Below are positions 1-9,086 of a DNA stretch of 64,000 bases, piece by piece. Within the stretch, counting starts at the first letter, position 1. Every line of letters begins with the position of its first letter. This stretch comes from Shewanella cutis (GTDB taxonomy: Bacteria; Pseudomonadota; Gammaproteobacteria; Enterobacterales; Shewanellaceae), in the NCBI RefSeq assembly GCF_022410515.1, contig NZ_JACSDI010000009.1, positions 1 through 64,000 of the forward strand. The letters are read 5' to 3'. Both the position numbers and the translations under genes were made by a program. The notes beneath the pieces are model-generated. The model searched no databases, was not told the origin of the DNA, and saw nothing but the letters and a program-made list of their open reading frames with translations.

Positions 1-44
1 TAAACACTCTTTACATCATCGACAATCAACTCTAATCAGTCACA

Positions 45-72
45 ATGGATGAGCTAAGTCAGCCTCATCCAT
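45..72. other. 9-bp hairpin just past the SIMPL gene
   Basis: ATGGATGAG at 45-53 pairs with CTCATCCAT at 64-72, with a 10-base loop. It lies 20 bases past the stop codon of the leftward SIMPL-domain gene. There is no U-tract on that strand, so it may protect a 3' end or be a weak terminator. Nothing else is visible in the first 92 bases. Confidence 0.3.
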
Positions 73-92
73 CTTATCGGTTTATGATTGAT

Positions 93-806
93 TTATTTCA
101 ATTTATAGACCACTTCCACTCGGTCTTCGATAGTCACTTGACCATATTGATAGCTTTCAGCCGCGGCCATAGCATAATCGGCTTTGGCATTCATACGCAG
201 CATCACAGGTTGTACTGGACGTTGATCGTAATAGCGAATTTGCCAAATCTTACCTAAGTTTTCCCCAAATCCCTTGGCTAAAGACTCGGCTTTTTGCTTA
301 GCATCGACAATGGCCTCTTGGCGCGCCTTGGCCACATATTCAGCCTCTTTGCTTGATTTAAGGGCGATGTTATTCACTCGATTCATGCCCTCTTCAATGG
401 CTGAATCAACAATCGTATTCAAGCGGCTTAAATCAGTAATCGTTACCGTGATTTGACGACTGGCGATATACCCCGTTAGCTCAGGTGCTTTATCCTGCGC
501 ATACACATATTGGGGCTGCAGATTTAAGTTAGCACTTTGAATATGTTCTTTACTCACCCCTGCGGCGGCGAGGCGTGCGATAAATTTCGCGACAGCTGCA
601 TCCGAGTTATCTTTAGCAGCCTTAGCGTCTTTCTCGGTGACCGCCACTTCCACATTAAGTTCTGCCATATCTGGTTCGACTTGAATTTGGCTGACGCCCA
701 TGGTTTCGATATGGGGAAAGTCCACATCGGCAGCAAGTGCGGTGGCAGTAAATGCGCCAGAGAAAAGACCACCAGCAACTAATACAGCTAAAAGAGAATG
801 CTTCAT
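93..806 (-). CDS. SIMPL-domain (DUF541, YggE-like) periplasmic protein
   Basis: The product is 237 aa and belongs to the SIMPL/DUF541 family, whose E. coli member YggE is linked to oxidative-stress defence; its biochemical activity is not established. A signal peptide is visible (MKHSLLAVLVAGG, then a hydrophobic stretch ending in TATALAAD), so it should be periplasmic. The body from about residue 35 carries the family pattern: an early VSQIQVEPDMAELNVEV strand, a long alanine and lysine-rich helix and a C-terminal VTIEDRVEVVYKLK strand. An upstream TTG at 818 is in frame, but GGAG sits 8 bases before the ATG at 806, so I start there. The gene stands alone; the divergent neighbour is rimO, about 390 bases away. 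Confidence 0.85.
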   Translation of the reverse strand: MKHSLLAVLVAGGLFSGAFTATALAADVDFPHIETMGVSQIQVEPDMAELNVEVAVTEKDAKAAKDNSDAAVAKFIARLAAAGVSKEHIQSANLNLQPQYVYAQDKAPELTGYIASRQITVTITDLSRLNTIVDSAIEEGMNRVNNIALKSSKEAEYVAKARQEAIVDAKQKAESLAKGFGENLGKIWQIRYYDQRPVQPVMLRMNAKADYAMAAAESYQYGQVTIEDRVEVVYKLK

Positions 807-895
807 TATTAACTCCAACTAAATCATTTAAGGCGAGACTGCCGTGATTCTAACGCGATGACTATCGGCTAACAGGCCAATTTAGTGTCTGCTCG

Positions 896-1117
896 TTATA
901 CCAACGCGTCATACAAACTATCCCTATAAACGCGGGCAAACATAAAAAGGGTTAATTTTTTTAAAAAATTTTCTAATCGGCTACGTTCAGCCCTGTACTC
1001 AGCTACGCGCCCTAAAACGAATCCCCGCAGGACGAAATGCCGATTGATAACGATACACAGCATTGTGTGGGCCGTAACTGGTAGAAACGCCATCTTGGCT
1101 GTACACTTTTCAGCCAC
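896..1117. repeat. Possible Shewanella interspersed repeat
   Basis: The 391-base gap between the SIMPL gene and rimO holds a segment whose leftward reading frame spells GRVAEYRAERSRLENF. I recall this phrase from small spurious ORFs scattered through Shewanella genomes, which suggests a dispersed non-coding repeat rather than a gene. The frame has no convincing ribosome binding site. A short A/T run (TTTTTTTAAAAAATTTT) lies at about 955-971. The repeat identity rests on memory and needs a self-comparison of the genome. Confidence 0.4.
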
Positions 1118-1122
1118 AGATA

Positions 1123-1151
1123 CTGTACCTTTTAATCACTTCAGGTATAAT
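1123..1151 (+). promoter_or_regulatory. Probable rimO promoter
   Basis: A perfect -10 hexamer TATAAT lies at 1146-1151, about 47 bases before the rimO start. The -35 region 17 bases upstream (CTGTAC, 1123-1128) is a poor match to TTGACA. Confidence 0.4.
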
Positions 1152-1197
1152 CCGCGCTCTTTTTAAGGCGCTCTTTTATCAGCATCAGCGAGACACC

Positions 1198-2643
1198 ATG
1201 ACAGTTGAAACTTTTCATCCTAAGCAAACTACCACGCTTGAGACCCCTGCCAAAACATTAGAAGCCGCCAGTGCTGATTCTGTTAATACGGGCAATGCTG
1301 CCACAGGCAATCGCATCGGTTTTGTGTCTTTAGGTTGTCCCAAAAACCTCGTGGACTCAGAGCGCATTCTGACCCAACTGCGTATCGATGGCTATGAAGT
1401 GACCAACAGCTACGACAATGCCGATCTAGTGATCGTCAACACCTGTGGTTTTATCGATGCGGCGGTTGAAGAATCCTTAGATGCGGTGCGCGAAGCCTTA
1501 GAAGAAAACGGCAAAGTAATCGTGACCGGCTGCTTAGGCGCCAAAGAAAACCAAATCCGCGAAGTACACCCAGACGTACTCGAAATCACTGGCCCACACA
1601 GCTACGAAGCCGTGTTAAAGCATGTCCACAAATACGTACCAAAACCAGAGCACAATCCCTTTACCTCGTTAATCCCACAAACTGGGGTTAAGTTAACGCC
1701 TAAACATTACGCTTACTTAAAGATTTCAGAAGGTTGCGACAACCGCTGTACCTTCTGCATCATTCCTGCACTGCGTGGCGATTTAGATAGCCGCCCGGCG
1801 GGTAGCGTATTGGATGAAGCCAAACGTTTGGTTGAATCCGGCGTACAAGAAATCCTCGTAGTCAGCCAAGACACCTCGGCCTACGGTAAAGACAAAGGCG
1901 GTCGCACCGATTTTTGGAACGGTATGCCAGTTAAGCAAGACATCACCAGCCTTGCTCGTCAGTTAGGCAAGATGGGCGCATGGGTACGCTTACATTACAT
2001 CTACCCATACCCATGGGTTGACGATCTGATCCCATTAATGGCCGAAGGTTTAATTCTGCCTTACTTAGATATTCCAATGCAGCACGCCAGCCCACGCATC
2101 CTGAAGATGATGAAGCGCCCAGGCCGTGTTGACCGTCAATTAGAAGCGATTCAACGCTGGCGCGAAATCTGCCCAGATTTGGTGATCCGCTCAACCTTTA
2201 TCGTCGGCTTCCCAGGTGAAACCGAAGAAGACTTCGAAATGCTGCTCGACTTCCTGCGTGAAGCGCGCCTCGACCGCGTTGGCTGCTTCAAATACTCAGA
2301 AGTCGAAGGCGCAGTCGCTAACACCATCGCCGAGCTTATCAGCGAAGAAGTCAAAGAAGACAGATACCACAGATTTATGGAAGTCCAAGCCGAGATCAGC
2401 GCCGAGCGTTTAGCGCGTTTCGTTGGCCGCACCATGGATATTCTGATCGATGACGTTGACGAAGAAGGCGCAATTGGCCGCAGCTTCGCCGATGCCCCTG
2501 AAATCGACGGTATGGTATTTATCAACGGTGAAACTGAACTCGAACCCGGCATGTTAGTTCGCGCCGTGATCACTCATTCGGACGAGCACGATCTGTGGGC
2601 CGAGTTAGTGGATGCCGATGCTGAGGATGATGTCGAGGCTTAA
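1198..2643 (+). CDS. rimO: Ribosomal protein S12 methylthiotransferase RimO
   Basis: RimO is a radical-SAM enzyme that adds a methylthio group to the conserved aspartate of ribosomal protein S12. The 481-aa product shows the full layout. An N-terminal UPF0004 domain begins at [16 protein letters not shown] and carries cluster cysteines C47, C83 and C112. The radical-SAM motif [11 protein letters not shown] has C180, C184 and C187. A C-terminal TRAM domain follows (about residues 410-475, [17 protein letters not shown]). About 38 residues precede the first conserved strand, making it longer than the E. coli protein (about 440 aa). No internal start looks better. A strong hairpin terminator follows, so it is probably monocistronic. 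Confidence 0.96.
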   Translation: MTVETFHPKQTTTLETPAKTLEAASADSVNTGNAATGNRIGFVSLGCPKNLVDSERILTQLRIDGYEVTNSYDNADLVIVNTCGFIDAAVEESLDAVREALEENGKVIVTGCLGAKENQIREVHPDVLEITGPHSYEAVLKHVHKYVPKPEHNPFTSLIPQTGVKLTPKHYAYLKISEGCDNRCTFCIIPALRGDLDSRPAGSVLDEAKRLVESGVQEILVVSQDTSAYGKDKGGRTDFWNGMPVKQDITSLARQLGKMGAWVRLHYIYPYPWVDDLIPLMAEGLILPYLDIPMQHASPRILKMMKRPGRVDRQLEAIQRWREICPDLVIRSTFIVGFPGETEEDFEMLLDFLREARLDRVGCFKYSEVEGAVANTIAELISEEVKEDRYHRFMEVQAEISAERLARFVGRTMDILIDDVDEEGAIGRSFADAPEIDGMVFINGETELEPGMLVRAVITHSDEHDLWAELVDADAEDDVEA

Positions 2644-2700
2644 GCCTTCGCTCTAAGCGCTTGCCCTCAGCAGTCGATTAGCCGGATTAAAAGCATTAAT

Positions 2701-2750
2701 AGCGAGCTCCTGATATTAATACTAATAGTCAAGGAGCTCGCTTTTTTTTG
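2701..2750. terminator. Intrinsic terminator after rimO
   Basis: An 11-bp perfect stem (AGCGAGCTCCT at 2701-2711 with AGGAGCTCGCT at 2732-2742) is followed by eight T residues on the plus strand. It separates rimO from the convergent arfA gene. Confidence 0.9.
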
Positions 2751-2935
2751 GGCCAATCGTTACCAAGCTAGTGATAGGCATTGAAGGATATAGGCAGCAA
2801 ATGGCAGAGCTGCTAAGTCGCGGAATAAGCTTAGGAATCGTGTTTTTAGAGGTTTACAGGATAAGAATCAAAGAGAAATCGAGCAGAGATAAGGGAAAAA
2901 CAAGTTACAAGGCGGGCAAAGTTAAGGTTTCAACA

Positions 2936-3178
2936 CTAAGCACCTATGATACAAGCTCCCATAAAGTCGAAAGGGGTATCACCCCTATGCTGATACCCCT
3001 TTCGGTTTGCTGCTTTACGGTTGTAAGACCCTTTGCCCTTTTTCGGCTTTTCGGTACGCATCCGAAATAACGGACTGGTCACCAGCGCCTTAAGTGCATT
3101 GTCTGTAATTGTGCCGCGACCATTTTCATGCTCTAACACCCCCTCGGCTTTTACTTTTGCCATATTTACCTTCGTCAT
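2936..3178 (-). CDS. arfA: Alternative ribosome-rescue factor ArfA
   Basis: ArfA recruits release factor 2 to ribosomes stalled on messages without a stop codon, as a backup to tmRNA. The 80-aa frame contains the family core: TDNALKALVTSPLFRMRTEK followed by the basic tail PKKGKGSYNRKAANRKG that enters the mRNA channel. The ATG at 3178 is preceded by GAGGAG at 7-base spacing. Codons 59-70 form a perfect 14-bp hairpin (separate entry). After it comes a hydrophobic C-terminal tail FDFMGACIIGA, like the E. coli tail that destabilises full-length ArfA. In E. coli, RNase III cleavage or termination at such a hairpin gives a stopless message, so active truncated ArfA appears only when tmRNA fails. 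The same control is inferred here from structure. Confidence 0.93.
   Translation of the reverse strand: MTKVNMAKVKAEGVLEHENGRGTITDNALKALVTSPLFRMRTEKPKKGKGSYNRKAANRKGYQHRGDTPFDFMGACIIGA
2968..3004 (-). promoter_or_regulatory. ORF-internal regulatory hairpin of arfA
   Basis: Fourteen perfect base pairs (2968-2981 with 2991-3004) enclose a 9-base loop inside the arfA frame, covering codons 59-70. On the arfA strand only TTT follows closely, so RNase III cleavage seems more likely than efficient intrinsic termination. Confidence 0.8.
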
Positions 3179-3440
3179 AATGACTCCTCAATTAATCCTA
3201 TATTAGTCAAGGGCCAAGTTAATTATTCTCAGCCAGCGGCGACACTATAAACCAATCTAAAAAGATGTACAGAGTTTGTGCAGTAGTGCAAAGAATCGCA
3301 CTTTTTATTATCGAAAAGTATGATAGATTAACTCAACAAAAATAATACATTAGAACAACAAATCTTTATCTTTAACACTACTTTGGGTCGCCATTTATCG
3401 ACACGATTACCCTTGGTAATCACAGGAGAAGGAGAGCATT

Positions 3441-4286
3441 TTGCAGTTTGCAGTTATTTATCGGCCTTTGCTTTGCTTAGTAGTCCTGTTACTCAGCCTC
3501 TCCCCTAGTCTAGCGCAGGCTTTTTCAAGCTCTGAATGCATCATTACTATGGGTTATCGCACCAGTGAGCGCCTTCCCTTTATCCAACACGAACCCAATA
3601 ACCAAGGGTTTTACCGCGATATCTATCAGGCCGCAGCAGAGAAAATTGGTTGCAAATTGCGGGTAATCCGAGCTCCAAAACTGCGGATTTTACGGGATCT
3701 CAAACTGGGTAATGTCGATTTTTATCCCGGTCTGCATTTTACTGAAGAACGCGCTAAATTTGCCTTTTTTATCCCTAATGGTCTGTCGGAGCGTTACATC
3801 GGCATAAGCCGAGCTGGTGCGGCAAGTATTAACTCACTCGCGCAGTTATCCCAGACAAGTATGACGCTATTAATTGCGCCAGGGAGTTATGACTTTAATG
3901 GCATATCCAAAACCATGTCGGTGCGCAAACCGCCCGAACTTGATGTGCCCAAGGCTTTAGATTACCTCCTCGCCAACCAAGGGGATTTTTTTATCTACGA
4001 TCGAGCAACGCTTAACTATTACCTTAAAAATCGTGATATTAGCCAATTTAAGCTGCACCCCGATTGCTGTCAGCAACCTCAAGCCATGTATCTGGGATTT
4101 TCCAAAAAAAGTCGTCATTTTCGGGCGCGACAAAACCCCTATTATCGTGCCAATCTCCCCTTGAGCCCTGATAACAACCCAAGCTTGCTTGCGGAAGATT
4201 CCAAAGCCTACGAGTTTGCCAGAGCATTAGCCATGATGGATGCCGAGGGTGAAACCCAGCGGATATATTTCAATCACTTTGGTTAA
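3441..4286 (+). CDS. Periplasmic solute-binding protein, family 3-like
   Basis: The 281-aa secreted protein resembles bacterial extracellular solute-binding proteins of the amino-acid-binding (SBP_bac_3) type. The signal peptide is a 20-residue hydrophobic segment ending SPSLAQA before FSSSEC. The mature part has the expected pattern: IITMGYRTSERLPFI, GFYRDIYQAAAEKIGCKLRV, LKLGNVDFYPGLHFTEERAKFAFF, and a second lobe starting near SLAQLSQ. The start is TTG at 3441, behind an AAGGAGAG ribosome site; no ATG fits as well. There are no permease or ATPase genes nearby, so it may be an orphan sensor or binding protein. The ligand is unknown. Confidence 0.75.
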   Translation: MQFAVIYRPLLCLVVLLLSLSPSLAQAFSSSECIITMGYRTSERLPFIQHEPNNQGFYRDIYQAAAEKIGCKLRVIRAPKLRILRDLKLGNVDFYPGLHFTEERAKFAFFIPNGLSERYIGISRAGAASINSLAQLSQTSMTLLIAPGSYDFNGISKTMSVRKPPELDVPKALDYLLANQGDFFIYDRATLNYYLKNRDISQFKLHPDCCQQPQAMYLGFSKKSRHFRARQNPYYRANLPLSPDNNPSLLAEDSKAYEFARALAMMDAEGETQRIYFNHFG

Positions 4287-4390
4287 TGCTGATATGCAGT
4301 GCCCTCGACCTGTCGTGGCATGGCGTAGGCAGCAACTGACTCAAAGATGTTGCGAACGCCATAAAAAATCAAATATCTAAACATCAACAC

Positions 4391-4420
4391 AAAGGGCAAA
4401 TGCCAACGCATTTGCCCTTT
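4391..4420. terminator. Bidirectional terminator between convergent genes
   Basis: AAAGGGCAAATGC (4391-4403) pairs perfectly with GCATTTGCCCTTT (4408-4420) around a CAAC loop. It lies between the ends of the binding-protein gene and pmbA. U-tracts are short on both sides. Confidence 0.75.
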
Positions 4421-4485
4421 GGTTTAAAGCTCACTTGGTGAGAACTGATTAGTTAGACTAAATGAACTAGATTAGGTTAATTCAA

Positions 4486-5829
4486 TCAGTTACCCGCAAC
4501 CTTCATCTCGGACAATAAAATCCCGCCGGTGCGAATAGACGAGCGTAAATCGAAGTCCTTACTGACCGCCTGTATCCCACGGAACATATCCTTAAGATTG
4601 CCAGCAATGGTAATTTCTTCTACGGGGAACTGCACTTCGCCATTTTCGACATAAAAACCTGCGGCGCCACGGGAATAATCCCCCGTTACCATATTCACGC
4701 CTTGGCCCATCACCTCAGTGACAATCAAGCCCGTGCCCATGCTTTTGACTAATTCATCAAAACCTTGGCCAGTGTGCGCTAAGGTCCAGTTATAGATCCC
4801 GCCCGCATGACCGGTGTTAGGTAGGCTCAATTTGCGCGCCGAATAGCTGGTTAGCAAGTAGGTTTCTAATATGCCGCGATCGATAATGCGTCTATCTTGG
4901 GTCGCAACCCCTTCACTATCGTAGTTGGCACTAGCGAGCGCGCCCAATAAATGCGGCTGCTCTTCAATACTGAACCAATCGGGGAAGATTTGGGTGTGAA
5001 TGGCATCAAGTAAGAAGCTCGATTTACGATACAAGCTGCCACCGCTGATGGCACCAATCAAATGGCCGATTAAGCCGGTCGCTATCTCTGGCGCCAGTAA
5101 TATTGGCAAACGGGTGGTGGCGATCTTACGCGCCCCTAAACGGCTCACGGTTTTCTCGGCGGTTTTTAGCCCCACCGATTCAGGTGAAAGCATCTCATTG
5201 AATTTGCGGGCGATAGTGTAATCGTAATCCCGCTGCATATTACCGTCACTGTCTTCACCAATCACGCTGCAACTTAAGCTATAACGGGAGCTGCAGTAAC
5301 CATTTAAAAAGCCATGGCTGTTACCGTAGACCTTTACCGATGTATGGGCATTGGCGCTCGCGCCGTCGGAGTTATTGATGCGCGGATCAGCATCGAGCGC
5401 TGCGGTTTCGGCGCGAATGGCCAATTGGGCTAATTCGTCGGCTGAAATCTCTTGCGGATAGTAGAGCTTAAGATCGCGGATCTCGGTTGCCATTAAGGCT
5501 TTGTCTGCCAGGCCGCTAAAAGGATCTGCCGAGGTGTAACGGGCAATATCATCGGCCGCTTTTACCGCCAGCGCAATGGCTTCAGGGCTGAGATCGGAGG
5601 TTGATGAACTGCCCTTGCAACCATCGCGATAAACCGTAATACCGAGGGCGCCATCTTTATTAAACTCTACCGTTTCAACTTCCTTTAAACGGGTTGAAAC
5701 CGATAATCCCTGTTGTTTACTGATCGCCACTTCAGCGGCATTTGTCCCTAATTTATTCGCATATTCGAGGGCCACAGCAACCGCATCTTTCAGCGCGGTC
5801 AATTCACTATCGATTCTGTTCAAAGACAC
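4486..5829 (-). CDS. pmbA: Metalloprotease subunit PmbA (TldE)
   Basis: PmbA/TldE forms a heterodimer with TldD. In E. coli the pair matures microcin B17 and degrades CcdA, cutting unfolded peptides in the cytoplasm. The 447-aa product has the N-terminal PmbA/TldD domain (EVAISKQQGLSVSTRLKEVE) and the C-terminal barrel (ILLAPEIATGLIGHLIGAISGG; YNWTLAHTGQG; GYSRGAAGFYVENGE-like segment near residue 385). It lacks the HExxxH zinc motif, as expected of the non-catalytic subunit. The start is GTG at 5829 with a weak AAAGAG site. It is divergent from darP, an arrangement also seen in E. coli. TldD is at 18372-19820. Confidence 0.95.
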   Translation of the reverse strand: MSLNRIDSELTALKDAVAVALEYANKLGTNAAEVAISKQQGLSVSTRLKEVETVEFNKDGALGITVYRDGCKGSSSTSDLSPEAIALAVKAADDIARYTSADPFSGLADKALMATEIRDLKLYYPQEISADELAQLAIRAETAALDADPRINNSDGASANAHTSVKVYGNSHGFLNGYCSSRYSLSCSVIGEDSDGNMQRDYDYTIARKFNEMLSPESVGLKTAEKTVSRLGARKIATTRLPILLAPEIATGLIGHLIGAISGGSLYRKSSFLLDAIHTQIFPDWFSIEEQPHLLGALASANYDSEGVATQDRRIIDRGILETYLLTSYSARKLSLPNTGHAGGIYNWTLAHTGQGFDELVKSMGTGLIVTEVMGQGVNMVTGDYSRGAAGFYVENGEVQFPVEEITIAGNLKDMFRGIQAVSKDFDLRSSIRTGGILLSEMKVAGN

Positions 5830-5990
5830 AAAGCAACTCTTTCGTTATAGGCAATGGCGCTAGCATAACAAACACCCATCCCATTCACATTATTTATTGC
5901 GCGCTTTACTGATTGAATCGCGCTTTAGCTAGGCGAATTTTGGCGGGAGATGTTATTATTAGCGCGTAATTTAACTGAGGTTTTATCTAT

Positions 5991-6524
5991 ATGAAGATTG
6001 TTGGTGATTCAGAACATTTTAAACAGCCCTATGACAGTAACGAAGAGTATGTCAGTAAAACTGAGGATAAGCGTGACTGCGAAGCGGCTCAAAAAGTCGG
6101 TATGGAACTGGTTTCACTCAGCAAAACCCAGCTAGATAAAATCGAGCTGGACGAGCACTTATACGACAGCATTCAGCAAGCTCATAAGATCAAGCCAAAG
6201 ACCGAAGCCTATCGCCGCCATATGCAATATATCGGCAAGCTGATGCGTAACGTCGATATCGAACCTATCAAGGCGTCGCTCGCCGTGGTGCTGAACAAAA
6301 ACAGCAACGAAACCGCCAAGTTGCAAATGTTCGAGAAAATGCGTGAGCGTTTACTCACCCAAGGCGACGGTGAAATCCAAACCTTAGTGGAACATTACCC
6401 ACAGTTGGATAGACAAAAACTCCGCACCTTAGTGCGCCAAGCGACCAAAGAACTGGCGAAAGGTCCTGAGTCAAAATCCTCAAAAGAGCTGTTTAAATAT
6501 TTACGCAGCGAAATCCAAGACTAA
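5991..6524 (+). CDS. darP: Ribosome-associated protein DarP (YjgA, DUF615)
   Basis: The 177-aa cytoplasmic, charged, mostly helical protein belongs to DUF615. The E. coli member YjgA, renamed DarP, assists late maturation of the 50S subunit. Typical segments are EDKRDCEAAQKVGMELV near the start, TEAYRRHMQYIGKLMRNVD in the middle and LRTLVRQATKEL near the end. The ATG is preceded by TGAGG. It is divergent from pmbA, sharing a 161-base promoter region. A TATTAT at about 5954 is a possible -10. The next gene starts 28 bases after its stop but is functionally unrelated. Confidence 0.92.
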   Translation: MKIVGDSEHFKQPYDSNEEYVSKTEDKRDCEAAQKVGMELVSLSKTQLDKIELDEHLYDSIQQAHKIKPKTEAYRRHMQYIGKLMRNVDIEPIKASLAVVLNKNSNETAKLQMFEKMRERLLTQGDGEIQTLVEHYPQLDRQKLRTLVRQATKELAKGPESKSSKELFKYLRSEIQD

Positions 6525-6552
6525 TCAACCTGCACCACAAGGATGTTTGCTT

Positions 6553-9033
6553 ATGCGATTTAGCAAAACGTTATCAGTATTCTCTTGGGCATTACTGGGC
6601 GCAACGGCGCTCAGTGGTTGTAATGGCGCCGCTGATGGCACTGACGCAGGTGGCAGTACCGACAGTTATAGCCTCAGCTTAAGCTACAAAACCTTAGTTA
6701 ACGGTCAATGTGCCGATAGCACGAGCAGTTTAAGTTTCCCGACTGATGCCAGCTTTTGTGCGCTTGCAACCTTAAAACAAGGTTCAGCAAACGTCAGCGG
6801 ACAACTGATTAGTTTTAGCGCCACCTTAGGCACAGTCTCCCCAGCAACGAAATTAACCAATGCCAATGGTGTGGCTGAAGTGATTATTGCTAATCCAGGC
6901 TTAACCGAAGGTGCGGGGACTGTCAGTGCGACCTACACTCCCGCAGGTGCCGCAGCCTTAACCGCGACACGCAACTATGAATTTATTGGCAAGGGCGGAG
7001 CGGGTACCGTTACTCCACCCAAACTCAGTGCCAGCATTGTCAATGGCGCAAACTTGGTCACACGGTTTAAAGTGGATGAAGCCGTACAACTGCAAGCCAT
7101 CTTGCTTGATACTGAAAGCAAAGGCATTGCCGATGCTAAAGTTACCTTTAGTGCAGGCACAGCTACCCTCAATCCAGCTAGCGCATTGACCAATAGCCAA
7201 GGTCTTGCCCAGGTGACGTATACGCCAAGCGCGACGGAGTTAGGGGCAAATACCTTAACTGTGACAGTCGATTATCAAGGTCAAACGCTGCAAAGTAGCA
7301 GCTTATATGAAGTACTCAGTAAAGATGCCATCAACGAAACAGGCACCCTCAAACTAGGATCGTTTAACGGAACCAGCTTCACTGAAGGTAAACTTGGCAG
7401 CACCTTAACGCCACAAGCAGACGGCAGTTATAAAATTAGCGCCGGCGGCAGCTTTGGGGTAACCGCAAGCTTAGTATTAGAAGCGAGTGATGGCACTATT
7501 ACTCGAGTACAAACGCCTTCATCAATGAGTTTTAGCTCCGACTGTACAGCCAGTAATAACGCCACCTTAGACACGCCTGTCACCACCTTATCGGGCAATG
7601 CCAGCTCAACCTTCCAAGACACAAGCTGCAGCGGTAACAGTGAGCGTAATGACCAAATTATCGCGACCACAGTAGTCGGTAATCAAACGCTTACGGCCAA
7701 TTTCCCATTTACACTACAGCGCCAAACCCTTGCAAGCCTAAGTTTTGAATCGGCAGCGCCTAGCCAGATACGCATTAAAGGCGCAGGTGGAACTGGGTCG
7801 AGTGAATCATCCCTCGTCAGCTTTAAAGTGACCAGCGCCAATGGCCAGCCTGCAGCGCAGCAAAAGGTCAGTTTTAGTTTAGATACCGTCGTTGGTGGCT
7901 TAAGTTTTGCCAATGGCAGCGCCAGCGCTGAGAGCCTCACCAACTCCCAAGGTATCGCCAGTGTGCGCGTGCTTTCAGGTACTGTGCCCACCCCCGTTCG
8001 CGTGGTTGCCACGGCCGTGGATGCCGATACCAAAGAGGTGATTACCAGCCAGTCTGAGCAATTAACCGTCAATACAGGTTTGCCACAACAGCTTGGTTTT
8101 AGCCTGTCTACGACGATAGTCAACCCAGAAGCGGGCGATCATGACGGTGAAACTGCGACTATTACCGCCCGATTGTCGGACAGTTTTGGAAACCCAGCGC
8201 CCGACGATACCACGGTGAACTTCACCACCGAGGGCGGGCAAATCGCCCCAAGCTGCCTGACCAAAAATGGCGCTTGCAGCGTGACTTGGACATCCAGCGA
8301 TTATCGCCCTCAGGATCATCGCATTAGCATATTGGCTTACGCCCTAGGTCACGAAACCTTTTTCGATACCAATGGCAACAACCAGTTTGATAGCGCAGAT
8401 GGCGGTGCTATCGCTAACGCCTGTTTATTCAATGGCGCCGCAACTCACTGCAGCGGTAATGGTATGGATGTCGAAACCTTCCACAGCAAGGGGTTCAGCG
8501 ACTTACCAACGGCGTTCCGTGATGATAATGAAAACTTCAGCTACGACAGTGGCGAGCGCTATTTCGATAACCTCGCCCGTGACACTTATCCAGCAGCCGA
8601 TGGCAAGTTTAACGGCCCGCAATGCCTAGGCAGCCTCTGTGGTACAGGTCAAGCCAACAAGACCTATGTTCGCAAGGGATTGGTGATGAGCATGTCTGGC
8701 TCGCAGGCTTATATCAGTGTGATGCAGGACGATGTGCTACTCGCCAGCGTCAATGATATAAAACCCGTCGCTGCAGGTGCCCAATCTCAATTTGTGGTGT
8801 TTGTTCACGACAGAGCGAAGCAAATTATGCCTGCCAAGACCCAAATCGAGCTTTGCGTCGATTGTAATGGCGTAGCAGAAACATTTGAGGTACCCAATAG
8901 CATCTCTGCTAAGGATAGTTTAGGCACACCACTCAGTTTCACCGCTTCTGCGGGGAGTCAAGTCAGCATAGTGACCACTACACCAAAGGGAATTAAAACC
9001 ACCAATTTAAGCTTTACTGTGCCGACACTGTAA
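6553..9033 (+). CDS. Large Ig-like (Big_1-type) surface lipoprotein
   Basis: The 826-aa protein has a lipoprotein signal (hydrophobic stretch then ALSGC, acylated Cys near residue 22) followed by a Gly/Ser/Asp linker. It then shows at least four Ig-like repeats of the invasin/Big_1 type, each with a strand pattern like QLISFSATLGTVSPATKLTNANGVAEV; compare KVTFSAGTATLNPAS, KVSFSLDTVVGGLSFANGS and TVNFTTEGGQIAPSC. Two loops fit calcium-binding spacing: DTNGNNQFD at residues 605-613 and DDNENFSYD at about 657-665. ATG at 6553 is chosen over an in-frame TTG at 6547 because AAGGA lies 9 bases before it. Its role is unknown; an envelope or adhesion function is inferred. A terminator follows directly. 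Confidence 0.8.
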   Translation: MRFSKTLSVFSWALLGATALSGCNGAADGTDAGGSTDSYSLSLSYKTLVNGQCADSTSSLSFPTDASFCALATLKQGSANVSGQLISFSATLGTVSPATKLTNANGVAEVIIANPGLTEGAGTVSATYTPAGAAALTATRNYEFIGKGGAGTVTPPKLSASIVNGANLVTRFKVDEAVQLQAILLDTESKGIADAKVTFSAGTATLNPASALTNSQGLAQVTYTPSATELGANTLTVTVDYQGQTLQSSSLYEVLSKDAINETGTLKLGSFNGTSFTEGKLGSTLTPQADGSYKISAGGSFGVTASLVLEASDGTITRVQTPSSMSFSSDCTASNNATLDTPVTTLSGNASSTFQDTSCSGNSERNDQIIATTVVGNQTLTANFPFTLQRQTLASLSFESAAPSQIRIKGAGGTGSSESSLVSFKVTSANGQPAAQQKVSFSLDTVVGGLSFANGSASAESLTNSQGIASVRVLSGTVPTPVRVVATAVDADTKEVITSQSEQLTVNTGLPQQLGFSLSTTIVNPEAGDHDGETATITARLSDSFGNPAPDDTTVNFTTEGGQIAPSCLTKNGACSVTWTSSDYRPQDHRISILAYALGHETFFDTNGNNQFDSADGGAIANACLFNGAATHCSGNGMDVETFHSKGFSDLPTAFRDDNENFSYDSGERYFDNLARDTYPAADGKFNGPQCLGSLCGTGQANKTYVRKGLVMSMSGSQAYISVMQDDVLLASVNDIKPVAAGAQSQFVVFVHDRAKQIMPAKTQIELCVDCNGVAETFEVPNSISAKDSLGTPLSFTASAGSQVSIVTTTPKGIKTTNLSFTVPTL

Positions 9034-9038
9034 AAACC

Positions 9039-9064
9039 AAAAGACCCGCCAAGGCGGGTCTTTT
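9039..9064. terminator. Bidirectional terminator
   Basis: AAAAGACCCGCC (9039-9050) pairs perfectly with GGCGGGTCTTTT (9053-9064). It lies between the Ig-like lipoprotein gene and the convergent puuP, with A and T tracts in the stem that serve both directions. Confidence 0.92.
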
Positions 9065-9086
9065 ACTTTCTAGCTCAATTTATTGG

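Noticed and set aside
2771..3070. Rightward 99-codon frame opposite arfA
   Set aside because: It runs antisense to the well-supported arfA gene and its hairpin, has no family features, and lies after the rimO terminator.
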